A DNA stretch of 64,000 bases from Spongiactinospora sp. TRM90649 (GCF_029382225.1 NZ_JARLTC010000025.1:62001-126000); one strand, 5' to 3'. Positions 23,916 to 32,876 are shown, counted from the first letter of the stretch. Translations and numbers: made by a program. Notes: a model not told the origin generated them from the letters alone.

Positions 23916-25447
23916 CCCCAGAACCAGGGACGGCCGGGCGACGGCGTGGCCATCCAGCGTTCGCGGGAGTGCAGCAGCGGCATCGCCGCGGCCATGCCGT
24001 ACAGCAGCACGCCCAGCATGATCATCAGAATGATGAACGGCCACTGCAGCACCTCGGGCAGGTGCAGGGCCAGGAACCAACTCCGCTGCTCGGGCGCGAC
24101 GACCTTCATCACCCCGGCCACGATGCCCTGCGGGAACAGCGGCAGCCAGCCGATCGACCAGCCCAGCACGACCAGGAAGGTCTTCATCGGCGGCATGCCG
24201 GGCGGGGCGTGCGCGGTGGTGTGGGCGAGGGCGTGCGGCAGCTCGATGGTGATCATGTCGCCGCTGACCGCGACCACGCCGTCGAACACGCCGAGGCGGC
24301 GTTCGATGCCGTCCAGCACCTCGGGGGCGGGCGGCGACGTGCCGTCGTCGTCGACGAAGGTGATCCGCAGCGCTGACCAGCGGTGGCTGACGTCGATACG
24401 CACCCGCTCGGCCCGGCCCTGCCGGGCCGCCTCGGCGAGCAGCTCGCTGACCGCGAAGTAGGCCGCCGACTCGACCGGGGCGGTCGGCCGCACGTCGAGG
24501 TCCACCACGACGTCCACGGTGAGCGGGCTGTCCAGGGCCAGCGCGCGGACGGCGTCGCCGAGCCCGCGTTCGGCCAGCACGGGCGGGTGGATGCCGCGCA
24601 CCACGCGCCGGATCTCGCCGAGGGCCGCCGCCGACTCCTCCCGCGCCTTGCCCAGGAGGGTCCTGGCCGCCGCCGGGTCGGTCCTGACCAGGCCGTGCGC
24701 CGCGCCGAGGGTCATGCCGACGGCGACCAGCCTGGCCTGCGCCCCGTCGTGCAGGTCGCGTTCGATCCGGCGCAACTCGGCGGTCTGCGCGTCCAGGGCG
24801 TCGCTGCGGCTCCTGACCAGCCGTCCCATCGCCTGGGTGAGCCGGGCCCGCCGGGTGCTGCCGAGCAGCCACCGGCACCAGTGCGCGTACCCGCGCACGA
24901 CCACCGGGGCCAGCAGCAGGCCGCCCGCCACCAGGGCCAGCCCGAGCGGTACGGCGAGCGGGTCCACCCCGGGCGGCGAGTCCGGACGCCACGGCGAAGG
25001 CAGCGCCAGCCCGTAGCCCACCATGAGCACCGGCACCAGGCCGAGCACGCCCGCCACCACGGTGTCGGCGACCAGGAACATCATGTCGCGCCAGGTCGCG
25101 GGGTCGGCGAACAGCCACCGGTAGCGCATGTTCATCGCCGGAACCCGGGGCGTCCGGTAGAGCACGCGGTCCGCGCGGTACCACCCCTCGGCGTCGGGGA
25201 CGGGCGGCGGAGGAGGCGGTTCGTAGGGCGCCTCGATCCGCACCCCGGCCCAGGCCAGCGCCCTGCGGCGGGCGAGCCCGGTGAGGCGGCGCTGGGTTCG
25301 CACCAGCGGCGAGAAGATGACGACCATGCCCTGGCCGATCGCGAGCACCAGGGCGACCACGCTGACCAGCACCATCAGGGCCTCGGCGACGGCGGTGAGC
25401 AGGAGGAGTACCGCACGCGCGAACGCGCGGGCATGATGCCGCACCAC
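23909..25447 (-). CDS. Histidine kinase paralogue with degenerate ATPase domain
   Basis: 512 aa from a GTG at 25447, five bases after GGAGGAG. Same layout as the downstream kinase: membrane segments, a YRTPRVPAMNMRYRW linker, HisKA_3 helix with intact His (LRRIERDLHDGAQARLVAVGM) and C-terminal membrane segments. The ATPase domain has lost its signatures: the N-box reads SELLAEAARQG (Asn replaced by Glu) and the D-x-G-x-G loop reads DDDGTSPPAPEVLDG. It probably accepts phosphate from, or modulates, the active paralogue with which it overlaps. Confidence 0.85.
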   Translation of the reverse strand: MVRHHARAFARAVLLLLTAVAEALMVLVSVVALVLAIGQGMVVIFSPLVRTQRRLTGLARRRALAWAGVRIEAPYEPPPPPPVPDAEGWYRADRVLYRTPRVPAMNMRYRWLFADPATWRDMMFLVADTVVAGVLGLVPVLMVGYGLALPSPWRPDSPPGVDPLAVPLGLALVAGGLLLAPVVVRGYAHWCRWLLGSTRRARLTQAMGRLVRSRSDALDAQTAELRRIERDLHDGAQARLVAVGMTLGAAHGLVRTDPAAARTLLGKAREESAAALGEIRRVVRGIHPPVLAERGLGDAVRALALDSPLTVDVVVDLDVRPTAPVESAAYFAVSELLAEAARQGRAERVRIDVSHRWSALRITFVDDDGTSPPAPEVLDGIERRLGVFDGVVAVSGDMITIELPHALAHTTAHAPPGMPPMKTFLVVLGWSIGWLPLFPQGIVAGVMKVVAPEQRSWFLALHLPEVLQWPFIILMIMLGVLLYGMAAAMPLLHSRERWMATPSPGRPWFWGW

Positions 25448-25632
25448 GTCGTCTCCTCCCTTCATGCCTGACCGAATCCCTTGGCGCCTGACCGCCCGAC
25501 CGACTCAAGTGTCCGTTATCGGGGTGTCTGCGACATTGACCCTAGAACCCGAAGGGGAGTGTGGCTAGGCACACCCCCGCTGGGCAGCCAACCCGATTCC
25601 GCTGTGACCTGCGTGTTCCTAGCGTCAATGGC

Positions 25633-26577
25633 ATGGCAGTCATCGATGTCCACGATCTTCGCAAGACGTACCACGGCCGGGCCGTGGTGGACGGCGTCAC
25701 GTTCTCCGTCGAGGAGGGCGAGATCTTCGGCGTGCTCGGCCCGAACGGCGCGGGCAAGACCACCACGGTGGAGTGCCTGTCCGGCCTGCGCACCCCCGAC
25801 GCCGGCGACCTCCGCGTGCTCGGGCTCGACCCGCGCCGCGACGGCGCGGAGCTGCGGCAGCGGCTCGGCGTGCAGTTGCAGAGCGCGGTGCTCCCCGACC
25901 GGCTCAAGGTCGGCGAGGCCCTCGACCTGTACGCGTCCTTCTACCGCGAGCCCGCCGACTGGACGGCGCTACTGGAGCGGGTGGGGCTGGCCGACCGGCG
26001 GGACACGCCGTTCGGGAAGCTGTCCGGCGGCCAGAAGCAGCGGGTGTCCATCGCGCTGGCGCTGGTCGGCGACCCGCGCGTGGCGATCCTCGACGAGCTG
26101 ACCACCGGACTCGACCCGCAGGCCCGTCGCGACACCTGGGGGCTCATCGAGGACGTCCGCGCGATGGGCGTGACCATCGTGCTGGTCACGCACTTCATGG
26201 AGGAGGCCGAACGGCTCTGCGACCGGCTGGCGCTGATCGACGCGGGACGCCTGGTGGCCCTCGACACCCCGTCCGGGCTGGTCAGGCGGGTCGGCAAGGA
26301 ACAGCGGCTGAGGTTCCGGCCGGCCGAGGGCGGAACCGGCGACGAGGAGATGGCCGCCGCGCTGCGGTCGCTGCCCGAGGTGACCGGCGTGACCAGGGCG
26401 GACGGCGAGGTGGTGGTCACCGGGACGGCGTCGGCGGACGGCGGCTCCGGCGGGCTGGTGCTCGCGGTGAGCACCACGCTCGCGGCGCGCCGGATCGTGC
26501 CGCTGGACCTGCGGATCGAGCGGGTCACGCTCGACGACGCCTTCCTCGCGTTGACCGGCAAGAAGATCGACTCCTGA
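25633..26577 (+). CDS. ABC-2 exporter ATP-binding subunit
   Basis: 314 aa from the ATG at 25633 (MAVIDVHDLRKTYHGR). Walker A GPNGAGKTTT, Q-loop, signature LSGGQKQRVS, Walker B VAILDELTTGLD and H-loop VTHFMEEAE are intact. The C-terminal ~90 residues form the DrrA-like extension. Drug- or lipid-export type; divergent from the two-kinase system and likely its target. Confidence 0.94.
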   Translation: MAVIDVHDLRKTYHGRAVVDGVTFSVEEGEIFGVLGPNGAGKTTTVECLSGLRTPDAGDLRVLGLDPRRDGAELRQRLGVQLQSAVLPDRLKVGEALDLYASFYREPADWTALLERVGLADRRDTPFGKLSGGQKQRVSIALALVGDPRVAILDELTTGLDPQARRDTWGLIEDVRAMGVTIVLVTHFMEEAERLCDRLALIDAGRLVALDTPSGLVRRVGKEQRLRFRPAEGGTGDEEMAAALRSLPEVTGVTRADGEVVVTGTASADGGSGGLVLAVSTTLAARRIVPLDLRIERVTLDDAFLALTGKKIDS

Positions 26578-26614
26578 CCCGGGCGAGCCCCGCCCAGACC
26601 CTGAGGAACCCACC

Positions 26615-27346
26615 ATGAATAAGATCATCTTTACCGAGCTGAAGCTGCTGCTGCGCGAGCCCGCCGCGCTGTTCTTCTCCATCCTGCTGCCCGTCGGGCT
26701 GATGCTGGTGCTGGGCAGCATTCCCGCCTTCCGCAAGCCGTCCCCCGACCTGGGCGGCATGCGGATCATCGACAACCACTTCCCGGCCATGATGACCATG
26801 CTCGCCGTGATGACGCTCGCGTTCGCGATCGTCCCGGCCACGCTGGCGCTCTACCGGGAGAAGGGCGTGCTCCGCCGCATGTCCACCACCCCGGTCCACC
26901 CGGGCCGCCTGCTCGGCGCGCAGTTGCTGATCAACGCGGTCATCGGGGTGGTCGCCGCGCTGCTCATGATCGTGCTGGGCGGGCTGGTGCACGACGTGCC
27001 GTTCCCCCGCCAGTTCGGCGGGTTCGTCGTCGCGTTCGTACTGGGCAGCGCCTCACTGTTCGCCATCGGCCTGGTCATCGCGGCGATGGCGGGCCCCAAG
27101 TCGGCGCCGGTGATCGGCAACGTGATCATGTTCCCGCTGATGTTCGTCGGCGGCATGTGGATGCCCAGGGAGACCATGCCGGAGTTCCTCCAGCGGGTCG
27201 GCGACTTCCTGCCGGTCGCGCCGTTCGGCCAGGCCATTCGCGACACCTGGGCGGGCGCCTGGCCCCAGCCGGTTCACCTGGTGGTCATGCTGGTGACCCT
27301 GGTGGCCGCCGGTGTCCTCGCGGTCAGGCTGTTCCGCTGGGAGTGA
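26615..27346 (+). CDS. ABC-2 exporter permease
   Basis: 243 aa, six predicted membrane spans. ABC-2 type features: LREPAALFFSILLPVGLMLVLG, YREKGVLRRMSTTPVHPGRLLGAQLL and PLMFVGGMWMPRETMPEFLQRVGDFLPVAPFGQAI. GAGGA ribosome binding site. Forms an exporter with the ATPase 37 bp upstream; substrate unknown. Confidence 0.93.
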   Translation: MNKIIFTELKLLLREPAALFFSILLPVGLMLVLGSIPAFRKPSPDLGGMRIIDNHFPAMMTMLAVMTLAFAIVPATLALYREKGVLRRMSTTPVHPGRLLGAQLLINAVIGVVAALLMIVLGGLVHDVPFPRQFGGFVVAFVLGSASLFAIGLVIAAMAGPKSAPVIGNVIMFPLMFVGGMWMPRETMPEFLQRVGDFLPVAPFGQAIRDTWAGAWPQPVHLVVMLVTLVAAGVLAVRLFRWE

Positions 27347-27413
27347 CAGTTGGGAGTGACAGTGGGCGACACGTTCACCGGCTCGCCCCGATCACCGTCG
27401 ATACGCTGTGCTC

Positions 27414-28187
27414 ATGCTGACTCTGGCACACGTGAGCGACATCCACATCGGCGGTTCCGAGGAGAGCGTCCAGCGCGCCGAGGCGGTGGTCCGCCACCTC
27501 GCCGCGCTGCCCGGCTCCGTTGACGCCGTGGTCGTGACCGGCGACATCGCCGACCACGGCGCCGCCGAAGAGTACGAAATAGCCCGCGACCTGCTGAAAC
27601 CGCTGCCCTACCCGATGATCGTGTGCCCCGGCAACCACGACGCGCGGCCCGAGTTCCGCAAAGTGCTGCTCGGCGAGGAGACCGCCGCCGAGGGCCTGCC
27701 GGTCAACCAGGTGCTCCGCCTGCCCGACGCCACCATCGCGCTGTGCGACTCCAGCATCCCGGGCCGCCCCGAGGGCTACCTGGACGACGCCACCCTGACC
27801 TGGCTCGACGACATCCTGGAGACCAGCGACACGCCCGTGTTCGTGGGCATGCACCACCCTCCGGTCCCGCTCGGCATCCCCTACGTAGACGAGATCGCGC
27901 TGCGCGAGCCGGAACGCCTGGCCCGGCTGCTGCTGCGCCGCAACCGTTCGGTGGCGGCGCTGCTGGTCGGCCACGCGCACACCGCCGCCTCCGCCAACTT
28001 CGCCGGGCTCCCGGTGCGGGTGGCGCCCGGCGTGATCTCGACCGCGCTGCTGCCCACCGAGACCAACCTGCGGGTGCCCCTTTCCTACGACCTGCCCCCG
28101 GCGTACTCCCTGCACGTGTTCGAGCCCGACGGCGGGCGCCTGATCACGCACTCACGGCCCGTCTTCCCCGCTGCGCAGCCGAGGTGA
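27414..28187 (+). CDS. Calcineurin-type metallophosphoesterase (CpdA-like)
   Basis: 257 aa from the ATG at 27414; a GTG at 27408 is possible. Metal-ligand motifs in order: HVSDIHIGG, VVTGDIADHG, CPGNHDAR, VGMHHPP and VGHAHT, the class III cyclic-nucleotide phosphodiesterase pattern. It may hydrolyse cAMP or another phosphodiester. Its 3' end overlaps the convergent trpS by 44 bp. Confidence 0.9.
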   Translation: MLTLAHVSDIHIGGSEESVQRAEAVVRHLAALPGSVDAVVVTGDIADHGAAEEYEIARDLLKPLPYPMIVCPGNHDARPEFRKVLLGEETAAEGLPVNQVLRLPDATIALCDSSIPGRPEGYLDDATLTWLDDILETSDTPVFVGMHHPPVPLGIPYVDEIALREPERLARLLLRRNRSVAALLVGHAHTAASANFAGLPVRVAPGVISTALLPTETNLRVPLSYDLPPAYSLHVFEPDGGRLITHSRPVFPAAQPR

Positions 28188-29211
28188 ACGAGGCGTAGAC
28201 CGCGTCCAGCCCCATGGCCCGGCGCATGTCGCGCACGGTCGCCCGCACCGCCGCGCGGGTGGCCTCGGTGCCCTCCACGATCAGCCGATCCACCAGGCCC
28301 GGTTCGCCCTCGAACCGGGCCCGCCGCTCGCGCATCGGGTCCAGGAACGCGTTGATCGCCGTGGCCAGCCGGGTCTTCACCTCCACGTCTCCCACCCGCC
28401 CCGTCCGGTAGCGCTCCTTGAGGTCGTCCACCTCGGCGGTGTCGGGGTTGAAGGCGTCGTGGTAGTGGAACACCGGGTTGCCCTCGACGGTGCCCGGGAC
28501 GTCGGCCCTGGTGCGGTTGGGGTCGGTGTACATGCCGCGCACCTTGCGCCGCACCTCGTCCGGGGAGTCCGACAGGTAGATGGCGTTGCCCAGGCTCTTG
28601 CTCATCTTGGCCCGGCCGTCGGTGCCGACCAGCGACGGCACCTCGGCCGGGATCAGCTCGGGCACCGGGAAGGTCTCGCCGTACAGGTTGTTGAACCGGC
28701 GGGCGATCTCCCTGGCCACCTCGACGTGCGCCGCGTTGTCCTTCCCCACCGGTACGGCGTGCGCCCGCACGCACAGGATGTCGGCCGCCTGGAGCACCGG
28801 ATACCCCAGCAGGCCGTACGGCATCTCCTCCTTCCCCGCGTCCCTGGCCATCTCCTTCAGGCTCGGCACCCGTTCCAGCCGGGGCACCGTGACCAGGTTC
28901 TGGAACAGCGTGTTGATCTCCATCACCTCAGGGATCGCCGACTGCAGGTAGAACACCGACAGCTCGGGGTCGAGCCCGGCGGCGAGGGAGTCCAGCACCA
29001 TGTCCCGCGCGTTGGCGCCGGAGTTCGCGATGTCCTCGCGGGTGTTCTTGGTGGTGAGCATGTGCAGGTCGGCGATGATGAAATGGCTCTGGTAGTCGCG
29101 CTGCAACGCGCACCGGTTGGCGATGCTGCCGACGTAGTGGCCCAGGTGGAGCCGCCCCGTCGGGCGGTCGCCGGTCAGCATCCTGGGCCGCGCGCCCGTG
29201 GTGGTGGTCAT
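28144..29211 (-). CDS. trpS: Tryptophanyl-tRNA synthetase, attenuator-controlled
   Basis: 355 aa from the ATG at 29211 (MTTTTGARPRMLTGDRPTG), with GAGGAG 9 nt upstream. Class I synthetase charging tRNA-Trp. HIGH-type GRLHLGHYVGS and AKMSKSLGNAIYL are present. The RMLTGDRPTGRLHLGHYVGS N-terminus resembles the auxiliary, indolmycin-resistant TrpRS of Streptomyces, whose gene is induced by a Trp-codon leader. A matching leader lies directly upstream here, so expression should rise when charged tRNA-Trp is scarce. Confidence 0.95.
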   Translation of the reverse strand: MTTTTGARPRMLTGDRPTGRLHLGHYVGSIANRCALQRDYQSHFIIADLHMLTTKNTREDIANSGANARDMVLDSLAAGLDPELSVFYLQSAIPEVMEINTLFQNLVTVPRLERVPSLKEMARDAGKEEMPYGLLGYPVLQAADILCVRAHAVPVGKDNAAHVEVAREIARRFNNLYGETFPVPELIPAEVPSLVGTDGRAKMSKSLGNAIYLSDSPDEVRRKVRGMYTDPNRTRADVPGTVEGNPVFHYHDAFNPDTAEVDDLKERYRTGRVGDVEVKTRLATAINAFLDPMRERRARFEGEPGLVDRLIVEGTEATRAAVRATVRDMRRAMGLDAVYASFTSAAQRGRRAVSA

Positions 29212-29256
29212 CTCTCGTGTCTCCTCGCTGGTCATCCGCCTTCGAGGAGCCCCTTC

Positions 29257-29347
29257 GGAAACGACGAAGGGCCGCCCGAAGGACGGCCCGATATCGCTCG
29301 CGCGTCAGGTGACCGTCCTAGGACGGCCACCACCAGTTCGACGCGCG
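29257..29347 (-). promoter_or_regulatory. Ribosome-mediated attenuator of trpS
   Basis: Four segments in transcript order: region 1 (29331-29321, GGTGGCCGTCC, containing the Trp codons), region 2 (29318-29308, GGACGGTCACC), region 3 (29289-29281, GGGCCGTCC), region 4 (29277-29269, GGGCGGCCC). 1:2 pair along 11 bp, extended by CGCGCGTC/GACGCGCG (29347-29340 with 29306-29299). GGACGG of region 2 can instead pair CCGTCC of region 3, preventing the 3:4 terminator. Stalling on UGG codons would free region 2 and allow read-through. Confidence 0.88.
29269..29289 (-). terminator. Attenuator terminator hairpin
   Basis: Region 3:4 hairpin with a 9-bp stem and TTC loop, followed on the minus strand by TTCGTCGTTT. 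Lies 58 nt before the trpS start. Confidence 0.85.
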
Positions 29348-29353
29348 GATCAT
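29318..29353 (-). CDS. trpS leader peptide with three consecutive Trp codons
   Basis: The 11-codon ORF encodes MIRASNWWWPS and ends in TAG. Three UGG codons in a row within region 1 of the attenuator are diagnostic of a stalling leader. No Shine-Dalgarno is visible; TACACT ends 7-8 nt before the ATG, so the transcript may be leaderless. Confidence 0.9.
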   Translation of the reverse strand: MIRASNWWWPS

Positions 29354-29371
29354 GGGCACAAGTGTAGGCGA

Positions 29372-30415
29372 TCAGCCCCGGCGCAGCGGCTCGCCGATGG
29401 CGTGCATGTGCGCGAGCGCCCGCGAGTAGGACTTGATCAGCCCGCACTCGCTGTACTCGATGTTCAGCTCGGCGCAATACTCCCGCACGATGGGCCGGGC
29501 CTTGCGCAGGTTCGGGGTCGGCATGCTGGGGAAAAGGTGGTGCTCGATCTGGTAGTTGAGCCCGCCCAGTGCGTAGTCCACGAGCCGCCCGCCGGTGACG
29601 TTGCGGGAGGTCAGCACCTGACGGCGGAGGAAGTCCGGCCGGTCGTCGCCGCGCAGCATCGGCATGCCCTTGTGGTTGGGCGCGAACGTGCACCCCAGAT
29701 AGACGCCGAAGACGGCCTGGTGGACCAGCAGGAAGAGCACTCCCTCGGCCGGCGGCAGCGCCAGGAACACCGCACCCACGCCGAACACCACGTGACCGAT
29801 CAGCATCGTGGCCTCAAGCCCGCGCCGCTTCAGCGACGGCCGGAACAGCGCGCGGAAGCTGGACACGTGCAGGTTCAGCCCTTCGAGGGTCAGCAGCGGG
29901 AAGAACAGGTACGCCTGCCTGCGGCCGATGAACCTGGCCAGGCCGCTGCTCTTCTCCGCCTGCTCCTTCGACCAGATCAGCACGTCGGGCGAGACGTCGG
30001 GGTCGAGGTCCTCGTGGTTGGGGTTGGCGTGGTGCCGGGTGTGCTTGTCGGTCCACCAGCCGTAGCTCATGCCGATCAGCAGGTTGCCGACCACCAGGCC
30101 GGCCACCTCGGTCGGCCGCCGCTTGCGGAACACCTGCTTGTGCGCGAGGTCGTGCGCGACCAGCGCCACCTGGGCGAAGACCACCGCCAGCGCGACGGCC
30201 AGCCCGATCACCACCAGCCAGGACTCGGCGATCAGGAACAACGCGGCCCATCCGACCACGTAGAGGCCGCCGACCAGGCCGAAGCGCGCCACGTAGTAGC
30301 CGGGGCGGGGTTCCAGCAGCCCGGCCTCCGCGATCCGGCGTGAGAGCCGTGCGAAGTCGCTGCCTCGCCCGCTCACCGATCGATCGGGGGGGTCGATCAT
30401 AGTTGAGCCGGTCAC
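29372..30415 (-). CDS. Membrane fatty acid desaturase
   Basis: 347 aa from a GTG at 30415 with GGAG upstream. Di-iron desaturase with all three His boxes: HDLAH (~88), HTRHH (~126) and QIEHH (~295), and hydrophobic spans between them. Acts on membrane acyl chains, resembling actinobacterial acyl-CoA/lipid desaturases. Its stop is 18 bp before the trpS leader ATG on the same strand, so the trpS promoter lies in its 3' end or the genes are co-transcribed. Confidence 0.92.
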   Translation of the reverse strand: MTGSTMIDPPDRSVSGRGSDFARLSRRIAEAGLLEPRPGYYVARFGLVGGLYVVGWAALFLIAESWLVVIGLAVALAVVFAQVALVAHDLAHKQVFRKRRPTEVAGLVVGNLLIGMSYGWWTDKHTRHHANPNHEDLDPDVSPDVLIWSKEQAEKSSGLARFIGRRQAYLFFPLLTLEGLNLHVSSFRALFRPSLKRRGLEATMLIGHVVFGVGAVFLALPPAEGVLFLLVHQAVFGVYLGCTFAPNHKGMPMLRGDDRPDFLRRQVLTSRNVTGGRLVDYALGGLNYQIEHHLFPSMPTPNLRKARPIVREYCAELNIEYSECGLIKSYSRALAHMHAIGEPLRRG

Positions 30416-30647
30416 GGGTCTCCTTCGCTTGGTTCCTTTGACTGACGTCTAAGGAAACTCTGCCCGACACCAGCCTGTCGCGCTCGTACAAGTATCGAGA
30501 CGCACCGCGAAAAACGACATACCGGGCACACCCGGGCCCGAGGTAGGGCCAGCCCTACCCCCGGCCTACCATCACGAGCGAGAAGCGCAATAGAACCACC
30601 TGTGCCATGACGCCTGGCATATCACCAGTCAGTGCCCCTGAACAGGG

Positions 30648-32876
30648 CTAATGCGTAGCCATATCCACGAACCTGCTGTAATGCCCCTGGAAGGCCACCG
30701 TCACCGTGGCGGTCGGCCCGTTACGGTGCTTCGCCACGATCAGGTCGGCCTCCCCCGCCCGGGGCGACTCACGCTCATAGGCGTCTTCACGGTGCAGCAG
30801 GATCACCATGTCGGCATCTTGTTCAATAGATCCGGATTCGCGGAGGTCGCTGACCTGGGGGCGTTTGTCGGTGCGCTGCTCGGGGCCACGGTTGAGCTGG
30901 GAGATGGCGATCACCGGCACCTCCAGCTCCTTGGCCAGGAGCTTCAGCGCACGGGAGATCTCGGAGACCTCTTGCTGGCGGCTCTCGACCTTCTTCGGGG
31001 AGCTCATCAGCTGGAGGTAGTCGACGATCACGAAGCGGAGGTCGTGGCGCTGTTTGAGGCGGCGGCACTTGGCGCGGATCTCCATCATCGACATGTTCGG
31101 CGAGTCGTCGATGAACAGCGGGGCCTCGGCCACCTCGCCCATGCGTTTGGCCAGCTTGGCCCAGTCTTCGTCACCCATGTTGCCCGAGCGCATGTTGTGC
31201 AGGGCGACCCTGGCCTCCGCCGACAGCAGCCGCATGGTGATCTCGTTGCGCGACATTTCCAGCGAGAACACCACGGTCGTCATCTGGTGCCGGATCGCGG
31301 CCGAGCGGGCGAAGTCGAGGCCGAGGGTGGAGTTGTGGGTGGGCACCCACGACGGGCCCGCCAGGTAGAGGTGGCCGGGGGCGTCGACCTCGACGCAGCG
31401 CACCGGCACGGAGGCGACGGACCGCACGGCCCGGACGCGGTGCGGGGCCGGCCGGCCGCCGTGGGCCTGCGCGGCCAGCTTGCGGGGGAGATGGAAGACC
31501 TTGTCCACCGGTGTGAAAGTGAGGGCGTGGCGGTCCGCGCGCGGGGTGACCGGGGTGACCGGGGTGGTGGTGTGGCCCAGGCTGTGGATCAGTTCGCGGG
31601 CGTCGTCGGCGAGCTCCCGCCCGGCGAGCGAGAGGGTCACCTCACCGGACGGCCCGACCCGCCCGCGCACGTCGAGCAGGCCCGCCAGCAGGGCGCGGCG
31701 CTGTCGCTCCGAGGCGCGCAGGTAGGCGGCGGGGATGCGGCCGGGCCTGACGCCCTCCGGCATGACCGTGGGGATGTCGTGCTCGACGGCGAGGGCGACC
31801 TCCGGGTCGGGCGGGGCGGACTCGCCCGCGCCGGCGAGCCACGCGCCCATGGCGTACGGCGGGACGGGCAGCTCGCGCTCCGGCAGCCGCGCTGGTTGCG
31901 CCGCGGCCAGTGAGCGCCCCCCGGCCGACCCGGCCATCCCGGCCGCGATCTCGGCCGTGGTCAGCACCTCGGGCGGGGCGCCGGGCACCGCGGGCGTAAG
32001 CGGCCACTGGTGCTGGGCGTCGGCCACCAGGACGGTGCCGTCGCAGAACTCCAGCTCGTAGCAGGGACGGCCGTGCATGATCTCGGTCGTGGCGGTGACG
32101 CGGACCGGCGTGCCGTCGGCGCCGAGCAGGAGATCGCCCGCGCGCACCTCGCCCATGGTGGTCCACCCGGTGGGGGTGGGCAGCGGGGTGCCGAGCGCGA
32201 GCGCCTTGCCGATGGCGGGACGGGCCGCGACGACGATCATCTGGCCGGGGTGCAGGCCGTTGGTCAGGGCGTCGAGGTCCTGGAAGCCGGTGGGGACGCC
32301 GACGAGCTGGCCGCCCCGGCTGCTGATCGCCTCGATCTCGTCGAGCGCGCCGGGCATGATGTCGGAGAGCGGCAGATAGTCTTCGGAGGTGCGCCGCTCG
32401 GTGACCCGGTAGATCTCCGCCTGGGCACGGTCGACCAGATCGTCGACCTCTTCGTTCTGGCCGCCGTAACCGAAGGAGACGATGCGGGTGCCGGCCTCGA
32501 TGAGGCGGCGCAGGATCGCCTGCTCGCGTACGATCTTGGCGTAGTAGCCCGCGTTGGCCGCGGTCGGCACGACCGCGGTGAGGGTGTGGATATACGCGCC
32601 GCCGCCGACTCGCCCGAACTCGCCGCGCTTTTGCAGCTCGTCCATCATCATCACGGAGTCGGCGGGCTCGCCCCTGCCGTAGAGGTCGGTGATGACCTCG
32701 AAGATGATCTGATGGGCCGGACGGTAGAAGTCGTCGGAGCGGATGACCTCGATCACGTCGGCGATGGCGTCCTTGGACAGCAGCATGCCGCCCAGCACGG
32801 ACTGCTCGGCCTCGATGTTGTGCGGCGGAGTTCGTTCGAACCCCGCCCCCAGACCCGGCGCCGACTCGACGTCCAC
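30648..32876 (-). CDS. dnaB: Replicative DNA helicase DnaB with intein
   Basis: 742 codons: N-extein 1-224, intein 225-515, C-extein 516-742 (451 residues after splicing). GTG start with AAGGGGG upstream. N-terminal DnaB domain (PHNIEAEQSVLGGMLL) and RecA-like motor with Walker B RFVIVDYLQLM and arginine-finger region QLNRGPEQRTDKRPQVSDLRESGSIEQDAD. The P-loop is interrupted as ARPAIGK / STLGLDF, so helicase activity requires splicing. Separated from rplI, its usual neighbour, by more than 20 kb here. Confidence 0.97.
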   Translation of the reverse strand: MDVESAPGLGAGFERTPPHNIEAEQSVLGGMLLSKDAIADVIEVIRSDDFYRPAHQIIFEVITDLYGRGEPADSVMMMDELQKRGEFGRVGGGAYIHTLTAVVPTAANAGYYAKIVREQAILRRLIEAGTRIVSFGYGGQNEEVDDLVDRAQAEIYRVTERRTSEDYLPLSDIMPGALDEIEAISSRGGQLVGVPTGFQDLDALTNGLHPGQMIVVAARPAIGKALALGTPLPTPTGWTTMGEVRAGDLLLGADGTPVRVTATTEIMHGRPCYELEFCDGTVLVADAQHQWPLTPAVPGAPPEVLTTAEIAAGMAGSAGGRSLAAAQPARLPERELPVPPYAMGAWLAGAGESAPPDPEVALAVEHDIPTVMPEGVRPGRIPAAYLRASERQRRALLAGLLDVRGRVGPSGEVTLSLAGRELADDARELIHSLGHTTTPVTPVTPRADRHALTFTPVDKVFHLPRKLAAQAHGGRPAPHRVRAVRSVASVPVRCVEVDAPGHLYLAGPSWVPTHNSTLGLDFARSAAIRHQMTTVVFSLEMSRNEITMRLLSAEARVALHNMRSGNMGDEDWAKLAKRMGEVAEAPLFIDDSPNMSMMEIRAKCRRLKQRHDLRFVIVDYLQLMSSPKKVESRQQEVSEISRALKLLAKELEVPVIAISQLNRGPEQRTDKRPQVSDLRESGSIEQDADMVILLHREDAYERESPRAGEADLIVAKHRNGPTATVTVAFQGHYSRFVDMATH
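31332..32204 (-). mobile_element. Class 3 intein in the DnaB P-loop with decayed endonuclease
   Basis: 291 residues, first residue Ala (ALALGTPLPTPTGW), last PTHN, +1 Ser. There is no Cys/Ser at position 1, so class 1 chemistry is impossible. The class 3 triplet is present: Trp67 after His65 in AQHQW (block B), Cys270 in VRCVEV (block F) and Thr289 in PTHN (block G). A LAGLIDADG-type endonuclease is recognisable but ruined: block C reads YAMGAWLAGAGES (GDG lost) and block E LLAGLLDVRG (DTDG lost), and the stretch between blocks C and D is shortened. Confidence 0.9.

Noticed and set aside
22326..25508. 1060-residue single kinase
   Set aside because: The N-terminal half is an out-of-frame reading of the first kinase gene, which has its own conserved frame, start and stop.
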